A stretch of DNA of 64,000 nt from Ustilago trichophora (taxonomy: Eukaryota; Basidiomycota; Ustilaginomycetes; Ustilaginales; Ustilaginaceae): positions 124,001-188,000 of the forward strand of contig OOIN01000020.1 of the NCBI GenBank assembly GCA_900323505.1. The letters are read 5' to 3'. Below the pieces are notes generated by a model. The model was not told the origin of the DNA. It did not search any database and was given only the letters and a program-made list of their open reading frames with translations. The translations under genes and the position numbers were made by a program. How positions within the stretch are numbered: position 1 is the stretch's first letter; each line of letters begins with the position of its first letter. Of the stretch, positions 1-10,556 are shown in pieces.

Positions 1-377
1 ACACACACAAACAGACTACAGCGCCATAGCTTGGCTTGCTAGCCAGGGTCCAGTTTTGGGCGTTCTTCTCAATTCAAGCTGCAGCCTAGACAGAGGCTTG
101 CTCAAGCGAGCTTGAGCTTGCGATTAATTCCTCCTATCTTTCAACACCGCCATCTCTTTCTTCCCCACACTCTCACCCCAAGCTTTTGTCTGCTTGGCGG
201 CCACGTCAGATTTCATCAAAGACCGCCTCGCTCAACGCTTTGCTCGGAGGTCACCCCTTGAGCGCTTGCTGGATCTACATACATATAGAGCATCGGCCAC
301 ACGCACCCTTCTCCAGCGTTTCATTCCCAAAGACTCGGAACCATCTCCGCCTCCGAGCAAGACCCAGAACCGCCAAC

Positions 378-1046
378 ATGGACGAAATCCGCTCGCTCAT
401 CGCCGACATCCCATCTGTCTGGAGCGACCTTGACAATCTCAAACGGACTCTGGTCGTGCTCAAAGCCATCGCGGATTTCACCTACTGTGGGATCACCCCT
501 CTGCTCTTCATCACATCCAAGCTCAGTCTGCGCTCCTTCGTCTTGATCCCCGCTGTCGGCTTCGCCTTCATCTTTTCGGACGCAGCCATGTTCTTCGCCC
601 TCCCCAAATCGGCCGACACGACCCAAGTGTACATCGGCATCCTGCTTGTGCTGTACAGCCTTGTCTTCTTCTGGTGGGCACAATACACCATGTCCTCCAC
701 ACCTGGGCTCACGGGCGCTTTCAGCGACGACGAGCCATCCTTCCTCATCACTCAGGGGCCGTGGGCATTTGTGAGGAACCCTCTGTACTCGGCATACTTG
801 GCATCGTTGCTGGCAGGGTTCATCCTGACTAGCTCGTCGAATGACCCAGATCACGGCCATGCATTCTTGGTTTCTCATGCAGGAGGGATCGCTCTGGCAG
901 GACTGTTGGTCGGATTTAGCGTTTTTTACCAAGCGATTAGGGAGGAAGAGGCCAAGTTTAGCTCAAGCAAGTTGAGGTCCAAGCACGAGGCATACAAGAA
1001 GAAGGTGTGGTGCTTGCTGCCACTCACCGATGTTTTCGGACGTTGA
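378..1046 (+). CDS. ICMT/PEMT-type integral membrane methyltransferase
   Basis: The 222-residue protein is mostly hydrophobic, with about five membrane segments (near residues 30-50, 53-75, 86-106, 135-155 and 168-190). The C-terminal half carries the signature of the isoprenylcysteine carboxyl methyltransferase / phospholipid methyltransferase superfamily: GPWAFVRNPLYSAY near residue 127, then an EEE(A)KF stretch near residue 188 and a Tyr-Lys-Lys-Val tail. In that family these residues form the S-adenosylmethionine site at the ER membrane. The ATG at 378 is chosen because it opens a clean protein; the frame stays open upstream to 186, but that part is Arg/Pro/His-rich and looks like 5' leader. 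The substrate (prenylcysteine, phospholipid or other) cannot be told from the sequence. The divergent N-terminal half argues against a canonical Ste14. Confidence 0.72.
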   Translation: MDEIRSLIADIPSVWSDLDNLKRTLVVLKAIADFTYCGITPLLFITSKLSLRSFVLIPAVGFAFIFSDAAMFFALPKSADTTQVYIGILLVLYSLVFFWWAQYTMSSTPGLTGAFSDDEPSFLITQGPWAFVRNPLYSAYLASLLAGFILTSSSNDPDHGHAFLVSHAGGIALAGLLVGFSVFYQAIREEEAKFSSSKLRSKHEAYKKKVWCLLPLTDVFGR

Positions 1047-1804
1047 GTGGCTCCAGATTTCATTCACTTTGTTCAGCAATAGTCTGTATTCGTACTGCGT
1101 TCCCTTACAAATCTCACACCAGAACAACAAAGAACTCACATCGTATCATATTGTATCCTGGTATCTTGCCTCGTGTGAGATGACTGTGAGTGTGTGCGAA
1201 AGCTGAGCCATCGGGAACTCGAATCGGCGATTTTCAAAACAAAAAGAAAAAGAATTTCCTCAAGTCACGAGGACGCAGCGAAAAAGCGAGAGCGTCGGCC
1301 AAAGAGGCCAAAAAAAAAAGGGAAACGTCTCTTTTCTTCTGTGTGCGCCGCTTACACTCGACCAGCATATTGTACTGTACTGTACAGTACTGTACTCGAC
1401 AGAAACAGAAAGGGATCGGAAGATCTGGTTGTCGTCGGTCAAAAGATTGCTTTTGACAGGAGCAAGCAAACAAAACGTCGCAAGCCAACGCCAAACGATC
1501 AGCAGCACGCGAGCATCCCCCAACGCCCAGTTCAGTAAACCATCTTCGCCCCAGTAGCGCTCGGATCAGTCAAGTTCGCACGCTCCGCCAGCGACGCCAT
1601 TCAAAGCAAAGGCCAACAGCAGCAGTTGCAAAGCGTGTACACTGCCTTCATCTCGGAGACAGTGACATTTCACGCGGGCGTGGGCATTCGTCGCGCCTAC
1701 ACAACCTGGTTTGGCGTACGAGTAGCAGTGCCAAGCGTCGTCGTGATCGCCAGTCCTCGTGCCTGCGCCTCGCCTGCTGGCATTGGCATAAAGAGTGGCT
1801 AGGT
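1047..1804. promoter_or_regulatory. Intergenic region upstream of the GLTSCR-domain gene
   Basis: No credible gene is seen in these 758 bases. The short frames here are lysine-rich noise from A-rich DNA. The notable element is a perfect palindromic run of overlapping TACTGTACAGTA units at 1371-1396, about 410 bases upstream of the next ATG. The same motif recurs in other promoters of the window. Confidence 0.5.
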
Positions 1805-3191
1805 ATGCAAGCCTATTCACCGGTCTCTACATCGACCTCCCAGCCACACCATACCAACAGCACCAATGCGCCTTTGACCATCAATCCAGCAGCCTTGTTC
1901 GGGCGCTCGACTCAATCAGCATCAGCATCCATATCAGCATCAGGGTCAGCGACAATAGGCGCCCATGCAGGAAGCAACAGTATCGATGCCATCCACAGCT
2001 CCATTCAAAACTCTATAGAAGTCAAGCAGGAACCCGACGACGAGCATGCATCATCTCTCTCCCACACACAGCCAGCGGCAACCCCTTCCGCTCAAGCGAC
2101 AGACGACGATGCCATCCAGCAAACGTCCACATCAGCAGCGCCTCGCCCTGGCGTCAAGGCACAATCAAGTCGAGGAGATGGCAACGACGGCATCGAGCTC
2201 ATCGACACCAAAGCTCAGTCCAAGGACGACCTTCCTTCGTTAGTGGAAGAGCTTCTTCGACGTGATCAAAAGGCCATCCTTCGACCCGACTTGTCTGCTT
2301 TTACAGACGCACGCGATGCTCTTCGCAGGTTGCTACCCTATCATGTCTGGAACATTCCCCACCACGATCTCCTTAAGTCCTTGGGATTGAAGGAGGATCC
2401 AGTTCTCAGCGAGGTCAGGCTGCGCAAACGTCGCCGCATCCATTCTCTCGACAGTCGTAAACGGTCCGTCTCGAAGGACGCAATTGAAGTGAAACTATCG
2501 CATCAGGCAGTGGAGAAGTCGGCGGAGGCAGGTCCGTCAACAGTCAAGCTCGACTCTTCAGATGACATGCAGGTTGATGGAGTTGAAGCCAAGGCAGATA
2601 CCAGCAACACTGCAAGTGTCGCGAATCAGCAAGACTGTTCCGGTACACCAGAGTACGATGTCGAGCTCAACGAACTTGGTCTTCCAACACCGTTGCCTGA
2701 AGTGCCTCAACCAGACTTTCCGACACTTGACTTTGCCGAATCGGTCTTTGCGCGGCGAGATGCCCTTGCTTCGCGATTTCGACGCACACTCACAGCGCTG
2801 GATAGTGCGCACAAGCGCGCACCCAATACATCATTGTCCCTGGAACATCTCGAGCGGCTCGCGTACAACGATGATCGCGAAGAAGTGCTTGCCCAAATCG
2901 AAGAACTCAAGGACCTCAAAGCCAAACTCGAAACCTTGGAGGAGAGCAAGCAGATCGACGTAACCAAATCGTCGGCCACGATCAGCCTCAGTTTTGGCAT
3001 CACCGACGAGATGGAACGCGAACGCGAAAAGGAACGCGAGCTTGAAAGGATCAAGCGTCAGCAAGAGAGAGCGGCCGCCAAAGCGGCCAAGTTGGAGAAG
3101 GAACGAGAGGCAAGGCATCGTCTTGGCATCTTTACGCCTCCGCCAGAGCCGCCAACAGCACCAGCACCAGCACCAGCACCAGCACCAGCAC

Positions 3192-3237
<46 letters not shown>

Positions 3238-4735
3238 CGCGCCTTCGGCATCGCCTGCTTCGACGAGTGCAGCCACTCTTGCACCAACAGCACCACCCAC
3301 TTCGGTATCTGCCTCGGCGCTCCCAACACCAGCATCTCTGCCAATGCCAAGTCCGTATTCGGTGGTTAGCACACCAGCAGGCACAACAGCAGGCACACCA
3401 GCAGGCTATCCTTTCCCGCCAGGCGCCAACCTTCCATATGCAGCGCAACCACTGCCAGTGTCGCAAGCAGGCCCCAACGGCTTCCCTGTGCCATCGCCAC
3501 AGTACGAGCCGCCGGGTCCCTACAGCTCAATGCCAGGTACACCGTACGGCTCTGCGCCGCCTTTTGGACCCTCCTTCGGACCCAGTGGGATACCCATGCC
3601 TCCAGGTGTGCGGCCGATCGGAACGCCTACGTCCGCACCATTCACGCCTGCGACTACTTCGATGCCTGGCACACCATCGACACCTGCAGCTACGCCATCA
3701 AAGCCACCGAGCAAAACCAAGGCCAAAGCTGCAGCCGCCGCAGCCGCAGCAAGCACCTCAGGCACACCAGGCACACCTGGAACACCAGGTGTCACGCCAG
3801 GCCCAACACCCCACCGAGGCCGAGGAAGACCACGTAAGCATCCATTGCCAGGCACACCAGGAGGTCCACCCCTTGGCTCCAGCGTACCTCGAAAGAAGAA
3901 GGAGAAGCCACCCAAGCAGCCAGCAGCGGCGACAGCATCGACCTCAGCAACACCAGGTACACCAGGTGCGGCCGCTGCCATGTCTCCGCCTGCAATACCA
4001 ACGGCGGGAGCATCGGCAGGCATGCAAGCTCGCCCACCTTCAGCGTCTCCCGCGCCACCTACGATGCCAGGACCCGCACCGGGCTATTCGGGCGAGATGT
4101 TTGCTTCGACTCTCCCGCCCACGCCCACTCCGGTTCGACCTCCTGCAGGATCACCACTCAGCGGCGCAGCTGCACCAATGACAGTCCGACCGCCAACTAT
4201 GCATCCCACGCTGACGAGCGCTACGAGTCTCAACACGCCTCGTGCAACTCCGCCTGCGCCTGCCAAGCCCTCGCCTTCTCCGACCCCACCAGCAAAGCCC
4301 AATGGCGCCACGCCAACACCGGCTCCCTCTGCACCCGCACCCGCATCTACAGGAGCACCCGCAGCAGCTTCAGCCAACGCAAACCCCTCCATCCCCAACC
4401 ATCCGATCCCTTTGCTTATCCCAGTAGCATCTCTCCCCCGTCTCTCGGCATTAGGCATCCAACCTACACCAAGCCCGCACATCCGACCAGTAATCGGACC
4501 CAATGGCCAACCGCACGGTCTGCAAGGACTGCCCATCCCCATCGATCCGGCACAGAGCGTACCCGCCGTCTTGTTGGGCATCAGCGAAGGCACCGACTCC
4601 AACACCGAGACCGGCAAGCAGCAGATCTTGCACATCTCGGTCGTGCTGAGCAGGTTGAGTCCCAGCCAGCTGAGCGGGCTGGCGGTGCTTATGCAAAGCC
4701 TTCAGGCTCAGGTGGAGGCTGGCAAACGCAAGTAA
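1805..4735 (+). CDS. GLTSCR-domain, AT-hook chromatin protein (BICRA-like), putative SWI/SNF-type subunit
   Basis: A single-exon 976-residue protein. Residues about 142-190 contain RRDQKAILRPDLSAF followed by RDALRRLLPYHVW, which resembles the conserved core of the GLTSCR1/BICRA domain (PF15249), where a near-invariant RLLPYH follows an acidic/Phe stretch. In animals that domain scaffolds the non-canonical BAF chromatin remodeller. Two charged, probably coiled-coil stretches lie near residues 355-385 and 400-440. Residues 450-870 are extremely Pro/Ala/Thr/Ser-rich. Within them, near residue 670, sits an AT-hook core (RGRGRPRKHP) that can bind the minor groove of AT-rich DNA. A short hydrophobic conserved-looking C-terminus (residues ~875-976) ends with a helix rich in Leu and Gln. 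The domain call is from motif recognition; complex membership is inferred. ATG at 1805 is the first in frame. Confidence 0.6.
3157..3240. repeat. CAGCAC/CAGCAA trinucleotide-type repeat inside the GLTSCR-domain gene
   Basis: A run of near-perfect CCAGCA then ACAGCA hexamers encodes alternating Pro-Ala then Thr-Ala. It keeps all three forward frames free of stops here, which produces spurious poly-Gln and poly-Trp/Cys shadow frames. It is a likely site of length variation between strains. Confidence 0.8.
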
Positions 4736-4846
4736 ATATTGGAGACTGTCTCTCATGTCTGCTCTTGACATTGCCAATCTTACAACTTAGTTATTTCAGC
4801 CGCTGTGTGAGGAAAGGAAAGAAAGGGTGTTGCTTGTGTGCGTGTG

Positions 4847-4897
<51 letters not shown>

Positions 4898-5307
4898 GCT
4901 GTACTGTACGTTTGAGGAAAGGGTTGAGCGAAAGTACTGCACTGTACAGTACCGTATGAGAATGAGGCTCAGGAACCGGAAATGGAGAAATGTGCAGCCA
5001 AAGTGCACGGTTGCATAGCGAAGTGCGCGTGTGGAGCCAAAAGTGTGCCGTTTCTGCAAACTGAGCGCTTTGGACCCTGACGAGACTGCTACCTGATGCT
5101 TCATCGCTCGGAGCATTCATCCTCTGCTTCACAACCACCGTCATCCCCTCGCCCTACTCGACGTACATCAACACTTACCAACCCTCCAGACTGGCAAAGC
5201 AATAAACAATCATCGTCAGAGCCGTGCATCAGCATCGGCACCTCAAGCCCTCTCATCACTTACCGCTGCAACCGAACCGCAAGACAACGAAACTGGAGGG
5301 GGATGTC
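4736..5307. promoter_or_regulatory. Intergenic region with (GT)n microsatellite and TACTGTACAG motif, upstream of ATG6
   Basis: The stretch holds a (GT)n microsatellite of about 45 bases at 4849-4893. A CTGCACTGTACAGTAC palindrome lies near 4939-4954, and a partial copy of the same motif (CTGTACTGTACG) near 4898. No gene is seen. Confidence 0.6.
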
Positions 5308-6948
5308 ATGTCGTGGAGCTGTCAGCGCTGTCGACAGCCTTTGCTGCTGAATCCTTCCGTCTCTTCCGATCTCGACCTCAATCAGTCTGCCTACGACCTT
5401 GTGCAGGACTCCTTCATTGCATCCCCTCACGCATCTGTTTCACACAAGCCATCAGGCTCAACAAAAGCATCGTCGCAGGCCAAAGACACTACCACAGATG
5501 CAGCATCTGGTTCTGACAACGCCGTCGCGGGTCCAAGCGATGCCAACTCTCTTTCGGCAAGCCTAGCCGCGTCATCAGCGCTCTTTGACCTGCTCTCACA
5601 TCCGCCACCCGTCAAAAGTGGCCGAGGGTCACCAATAGCTTCTCGCAGCAGCAAAAAGTCGCTCAACCTCCGCGGAGTCAAATCTTCGTCTACCATCATT
5701 GACCATCCTCTCTGTAAAGCATGCACAGATACGCTACTGGATATTATGGACCAGCAGATGTCGCAAGTGCGTGCACAGCGCGACTCGTACCTCGCCTTCG
5801 AAGCTGAGCTGCGCAGATACAAGGTTCTGCCGCCATTTGCCCGTGTGGATCGTCAACGTCGCGGGTCTTCTTCGTCATCGGTGAACACGGAGAGAGAGGA
5901 AGGCGCAGAGGAGTCAGCCGCTGCCATGCAAAAGCAACAACGCGAAGAATGTGCCTCCCTCCAACGCGAGATCTCTCAACTCCTTTCAGACGAGACGACC
6001 GCACTGTCTGAGCTTCAAGAGGCCGAAGCGGCACGGCTGGACATCGAAGCGCAACTTGCTGCAATAACAGAAGAGGAATCTGCACTCCAGCAGGAAGAAG
6101 AGCGGTTCTGGTCGCAGTACTCGTCACATTCCCTCACACTGTCGAAGCTGGAAGAGGAGAAAGCATCGCTTGCAATGGCCGTCGCCCACGACAAGGAGCT
6201 GCTGGCACGACTGCAGTCGACCAACGTCTACACAGATGCATTCTGCATAGGTCACTTGGGCGGGATCGCTACCATCAACGGTCTCAGACTGGGCAGGCTG
6301 CCAGGTCAGCCAGTGGAGTGGAATGAGATCAACGCGGCGTGGGGTCAAACTGCGCTGCTGTTGGATGTGCTGAGCCGCAAGCTGACCATTGCTTTCCGGG
6401 GGTATCGACTCATCCCCAAGGGTTCGTTCAGCGTTGTGTATCGGTACGAGGATGCGCGCTCTCAGCACTATTCGTCGGTCTCCTCCTCCTCCTCCTCCGC
6501 TTTCCTGCCCCACTCTCATGGCAACGAAACCCCTGACAGTGCAGAGGGCGAAGAATCAGGCGGAGAGAAAGCAGTATACGAACTCTATGGATCCTCTGAC
6601 TGGCAGATCGGTCGTCTGTTGCAATCTCGACGCTTTGACCATGCCCAAACTGGCTTCTTGGCGTGCTTGAAGCAAGTGATAGACTATGCAGCTAGAGAAG
6701 ATCCAACTTTCCAAGCCCCGCACGCGATCAACAAGGACAAGATTGGAGAGGCGAGTATCAGATTGCAATTTGGAAGCGATGAGACGTGGACGAGGGCGTT
6801 AAGGCATGTGTTGGTGAGCTGTAACAGGTTGCTACTGTGGGTTGTCGAGCGGGAGAAGAGGGCGGCGGGTGGCGATGGAGGGCTGGCCGAGGGAAGGGTT
6901 AGTATCAAAGAGAGGGACGTTGGAGCTAGGCAGGGGGTCACGGCTTGA
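5308..6948 (+). CDS. atg6: Atg6/Vps30/Beclin-1, PI3-kinase complex subunit
   Basis: The 546-residue protein is the autophagy and vacuolar-sorting subunit that joins Vps34, Vps15 and Atg14 or Vps38 on membranes. It starts MSWSCQRCRQPLLL, with the Beclin N-terminal CxxC (C5, C8). A second CxxC (HPLCKACTDTLLD, near residue 134) is also typical. Residues ~205-300 form a long Glu/Gln/Leu coiled coil. From ~305 the BARA domain is unmistakable: TINGLRLGRLPGQPVEWNEI, then AAWGQTALLLDVLSRKL, then YRLIPKGSFS. A Ser/Glu-rich loop interrupts BARA after residue ~385. The frame is open to 5224, but the CxxC context makes the ATG at 5308 the better start. No intron is needed. Expected to be constitutive or starvation-induced. 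Confidence 0.95.
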   Translation: MSWSCQRCRQPLLLNPSVSSDLDLNQSAYDLVQDSFIASPHASVSHKPSGSTKASSQAKDTTTDAASGSDNAVAGPSDANSLSASLAASSALFDLLSHPPPVKSGRGSPIASRSSKKSLNLRGVKSSSTIIDHPLCKACTDTLLDIMDQQMSQVRAQRDSYLAFEAELRRYKVLPPFARVDRQRRGSSSSSVNTEREEGAEESAAAMQKQQREECASLQREISQLLSDETTALSELQEAEAARLDIEAQLAAITEEESALQQEEERFWSQYSSHSLTLSKLEEEKASLAMAVAHDKELLARLQSTNVYTDAFCIGHLGGIATINGLRLGRLPGQPVEWNEINAAWGQTALLLDVLSRKLTIAFRGYRLIPKGSFSVVYRYEDARSQHYSSVSSSSSSAFLPHSHGNETPDSAEGEESGGEKAVYELYGSSDWQIGRLLQSRRFDHAQTGFLACLKQVIDYAAREDPTFQAPHAINKDKIGEASIRLQFGSDETWTRALRHVLVSCNRLLLWVVEREKRAAGGDGGLAEGRVSIKERDVGARQGVTA

Positions 6949-7592
6949 GGAGAGATACACTGCAGACTCACACAGGCAATGAATGATTCCAATGCATGCA
7001 CATATATCAACCTGACTTTCTTGAGCATCAGTGTGTGCACCAGCTGAAGCTCTGTTCAAGGGTGAGAGCACCATGCAAATCGGGGTCGGACTGAGCGCCC
7101 AATCGGGAACGTCAGTGCACTCAGGATGAGCATGGCACAGGTCGCACGAGGCTGTGCCTGATTTTCATATTCAAATCACGCCTGCCGAGCAAGTACCAAG
7201 GCGAAACAGCTGCAATCCGCACGTCACAAGGTAAATATAGACCTCTCCTAAATTTTCGCTCCGAAACACAACAAGACATCCGCTCGTTGTCTCAAACAAC
7301 TACCCGACAACCGCGGCGAGGGGCGAGGTAAAATGTACAGTACAGTACAGTAAACGAGTCGGCCCGAATGGTGCATTGCCATTGACCCCTAAACTTGCCT
7401 TCTTTCTTCCATCGTAGAGAGTATCTTGCCGCTGCTGCTGTTCTCCTCAATAGAGTTTTGAGGAGATTTCTACTTTAGACGGGTGCTTTTTATCTGTCCA
7501 TCCACGCGCTTTACGACATTGATAAAGCCCAACTTTGATCCATCTCGTCGAAACATAACCTCTCACCATCACGTCAAAGCATTCAAGCAATC
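6949..7592. promoter_or_regulatory. Intergenic region upstream of the PAP2 phosphatase gene
   Basis: No gene is visible. A GTACAGTACAGTACAGTA run at 7335-7353 is another copy of the recurrent promoter motif, about 240 bases before the ATG. A pyrimidine-rich leader follows. Confidence 0.5.
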
Positions 7593-8714
7593 ATGGTGGA
7601 TGCAACCGCAAATAGGGCATCCAATCGAGACTCGCTCTATTCGCAACTGCGATGGTCGAGTCATCATACGCCGCTGACGCGTCGTCGTCGCTTGGCTCTG
7701 CTGCGAAGTTATCTACCCGATTGGATCATCACCATCCTTCTCGCTGGCCTACTTGCCATTGTCAACAACGTTCATGGCTTCCGACGCGAATTCTCTCTCA
7801 CAGACACCTCGATTCAGCACACCTATGCTGTACATGAACGAGTTCCCACTTGGCTTCTTGGCATTCTTGCGGTTCTAATTCCAGCTTTGATCATTGTTGG
7901 ATTCTCCCTTGGAATCAGTCGCAGCGTTTGGGACCTTCACAATGGCCTGCTCGGCTTTGTCCTTGCCAACGCTCTCACTCTAACCGTCACCACCATTATC
8001 AAAGTCACCGTCGGTCGACCTCGTCCAGATCTCATCGACCGTTGTCAACCAGCATCAGGTTCGCGCAATGCTCAACCCTACGGTCTAGTCACCGATGTAA
8101 TTTGTACCGTCGGGGTAAACAATAAAATTCTACGTGATGGATTCCGATCTTTCCCCTCAGGTCACGCTTCTACTTCTTTCGCCGGATTCACATATCTGTC
8201 GCTCTATTTGGCAGGAAAACTGCATCTGTTCGATAGACGCGGTCATGCAGTAACCGCTTGGCTCTGCGGTACACCCCTATTGGCAGCAACCCTGATCGCG
8301 GTCAGTAGAACTATGGATTACAGACACCATGCAACCGATGTCTTGGCAGGAGGACTATTGGGTCTGATCATCGCATATTGGAGTTACAAGCTTTACTATC
8401 CGCCTCTGGGTCATGCTCAAAGTCATAAGCCCTACAGTCCCAGGATTCCAGCCGAACACATGGCAGGCGCAGAAGAGGACGACAGGCTCGCCGATGACGT
8501 CGATGCAGATGAAGAAGCTGGTAGACCAGGCGACAGAAGGAACGGGTTCAGACGCTTCAACATATCTTCCGATGCAGGTAGAGGCAACAATGGAAGGAGA
8601 GCAGCAGAGCAGGAAGAACAGGAGGAAGCTACAGCTTTCACAAAGCCGAATGGAAACCATGGTTTGGAGACTAGTTTGGAGTATCCCGAAAGGGAGACCG
8701 TCCCTCGTATCTGA
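7593..8714 (+). CDS. PAP2-family lipid phosphate phosphatase (DPP1/LPP1-like)
   Basis: The 373-residue membrane enzyme is predicted to remove phosphate from diacylglycerol pyrophosphate, phosphatidate or related lipids in the vacuole/Golgi membrane. All three PAP2 catalytic motifs are present and in order. Motif 1 is K-V-T-V-G-R-P-R-P near residues 135-147. Motif 2 is FPSGHAS near residue 188. Motif 3 is SRTMDYRHHATD near residues 237-248, with the nucleophilic and general-acid histidines intact. Six hydrophobic segments alternate with these loops as in DPP1. The C-terminal ~90 residues are Asp/Glu/Arg-rich and cytosolic. It converges on SPO11, with 142 bases between the two stop codons. The ATG at 7593 is the first in frame after a stop-rich leader. 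Confidence 0.9.
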   Translation: MVDATANRASNRDSLYSQLRWSSHHTPLTRRRRLALLRSYLPDWIITILLAGLLAIVNNVHGFRREFSLTDTSIQHTYAVHERVPTWLLGILAVLIPALIIVGFSLGISRSVWDLHNGLLGFVLANALTLTVTTIIKVTVGRPRPDLIDRCQPASGSRNAQPYGLVTDVICTVGVNNKILRDGFRSFPSGHASTSFAGFTYLSLYLAGKLHLFDRRGHAVTAWLCGTPLLAATLIAVSRTMDYRHHATDVLAGGLLGLIIAYWSYKLYYPPLGHAQSHKPYSPRIPAEHMAGAEEDDRLADDVDADEEAGRPGDRRNGFRRFNISSDAGRGNNGRRAAEQEEQEEATAFTKPNGNHGLETSLEYPERETVPRI

Positions 8715-8856
8715 TTTTCAGCCCACTCACGCATGCCCACACTTGATGAAGAAGCTTATAAACGCACTCGGATGAAATGGAATAATGAATCGCTTATGAA
8801 GTACAGTCAGAAAAGGGAGAGTTGTGTCAAGTGATTCTAACGAAAACCCCACTTCA

Positions 8857-10348
8857 TCAAGTGATATAGGAGAACAGTTTGAGCTGCAGATACCCGACCA
8901 ACCCTCCAGCATTGCCGTCAGAAGCGACAAAGTCGTACGCTGCCTCAATTTCGACCTTGTACCCCAGCAGAAGCATCCGTGTCAACATGTCCCTGTGCAT
9001 CACACCATTCAACATGATCATCTATCAGCATCTTTCCCCTTCTTTCCAAGCACATCTTCGGGGATGATAGACTTACCTCCAACGCCTCTCTCGCTCCCCA
9101 TCTTTGTCCTTGAGCGTTCTGAGCAGACGAACAGCTTTGCCTCGCTCATCATTGCGCAGCGGTACCAGCGGGTAACAACCCGATGTCAACTCTTCGTCGG
9201 CAGCAGATGGAAGAAAGTCCTCTACATCAACGCCTAACCAGCTGATCTCGGGGCAAGCAAAGGTATAATTTCGATGAACATCGACTCCCCAAGGATCGCC
9301 ATCGAAAAGGCCCTCGACATATACCTTGCCACCTTGGGAACAGTTGGATCTGGAAAGCAGTTGAACTAAAGCACGTGTAGCGTGGTCTGGATATCCTTTC
9401 CCTGTGATCAATACCACCTTGCCCCAGTCGATTTTGCTTCGAGAAGGATCAGGGGCAGCCTGATGGTGCAGGAGGTGCTTAAACACGGCCTCTTTTTCCA
9501 CGACCAATACTAGATGTCCTGGACAAGAAGAGGTGTCGCAATCCAAGACAACGGTCCATCCTTCCTGGCCAGTGGTGGTGGAAGTGGTGATTTCGGTCGG
9601 GATGAGCGTAGACACTCCCCGTTCACACCGCATCAATGTTCTTGAAGATGATGGAGAGACGATGCTAACTGATCCAGAGAGGAGCCCACGAGGACTAGCA
9701 ACGATGCCAAGTTGCACTTTATCAGTGCAACCCAACAGCGCAACTATGCGTTCGATTGTTCGATCGGATGCCTGTTGTGAGGTGAACAGATGCAAACTTT
9801 GGTAGTATACATCTCTAAATACGCAGACACAACCAGGTCACTTGATTTCAGTATGGATGCGCATCGAGAAGTCAATTGGAGAAGTAAGGGGGCTTACCGC
9901 TTGGTCACGATACCACCACGTAAAAGATTCGCCTGGATCAACTCTAGGACTCTCAGATGCTGCGCTACTCCGACATGGCTTCAACTTGCATCAGCTCGAC
10001 TGGCCTTCACGTAAAGGAAAAAGCTTGTGTTGGTTGATGGGCGGGTAGGAACTCACCAAACCTCCGCACGCCCATGAGGCTCTTTGTCGGGAAACAGATT
10101 CCGCCACCACTCGCTTGTCCTTCCCGGTCAACTCGCAGACTGAGGGGTGTGATTTTTGGTCGAGACTCCTTCTTCTTGCGCTTCGCCGGTCGATGGTTGC
10201 CCTCGGTACTCTCAGTGGTCGACGAGGAGGGAGCAGTAGGAGTGGGGTCGAGCAGGGCAGACTGGGCAGCGAGCTGCCGAAGAAGAGCAAGAAGGAGGTT
10301 ATCAATGCGCGAAAGGATGGCTCGACGGTGTTCGTCTGTTGTTGACAT
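8857..10348 (-). CDS. spo11: Spo11, meiotic double-strand-break transesterase (four exons)
   Basis: Spo11 makes the DNA breaks that start meiotic recombination, using a topoisomerase VI-A fold. My joined model is 10348-10057, 9964-9898, 9814-9077 and 8992-8857 on the minus strand. It keeps frame throughout and gives 410 residues. Each junction has GT...AG borders (GTGAGT, GTAAGC, GTAAGT donors; TAG, TAG, CAG acceptors). The 5Y-CAP part reads IVTKRDVYYQSLHLF; the second Tyr (residue ~124) is the expected catalytic tyrosine. The Toprim part shows LVLVVEKEAVFKHLL (Glu ~226/228), GKGYPDHATR and FDGDPWGVD (Asp ~291/293), the metal ligands. The last exon reads LLLGYKVEIEA, another Spo11 hallmark. 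An upstream in-frame ATG at 10426 would add 26 residues, so the start is uncertain. Confidence 0.9.
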
Positions 10349-10556
10349 TGTGGCGCTGTCAAATATGGGAACGTTAGGAGATGGTGGAAAGGAAGAGGGT
10401 GAGATAGAAGGAGGATGTGCGAGCAAAAGGAGGAAATGATCTCATTTCTGCATCGTCGGATTCCTCCCGATGCATTTCTCAAAAGGTTCCCGTTGTAGTC
10501 GGCACATCCGGAGAGGCTTGGTGAATAAAGTGGTTTGTATTCCTCTGGCGAGTAAT

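Noticed and set aside
2994..4181. A 395-codon Gln/His/Arg-rich frame inside the GLTSCR-domain gene
   Set aside because: It is a shifted reading of the Pro/Ala/Thr repeat DNA, with no conserved segment.
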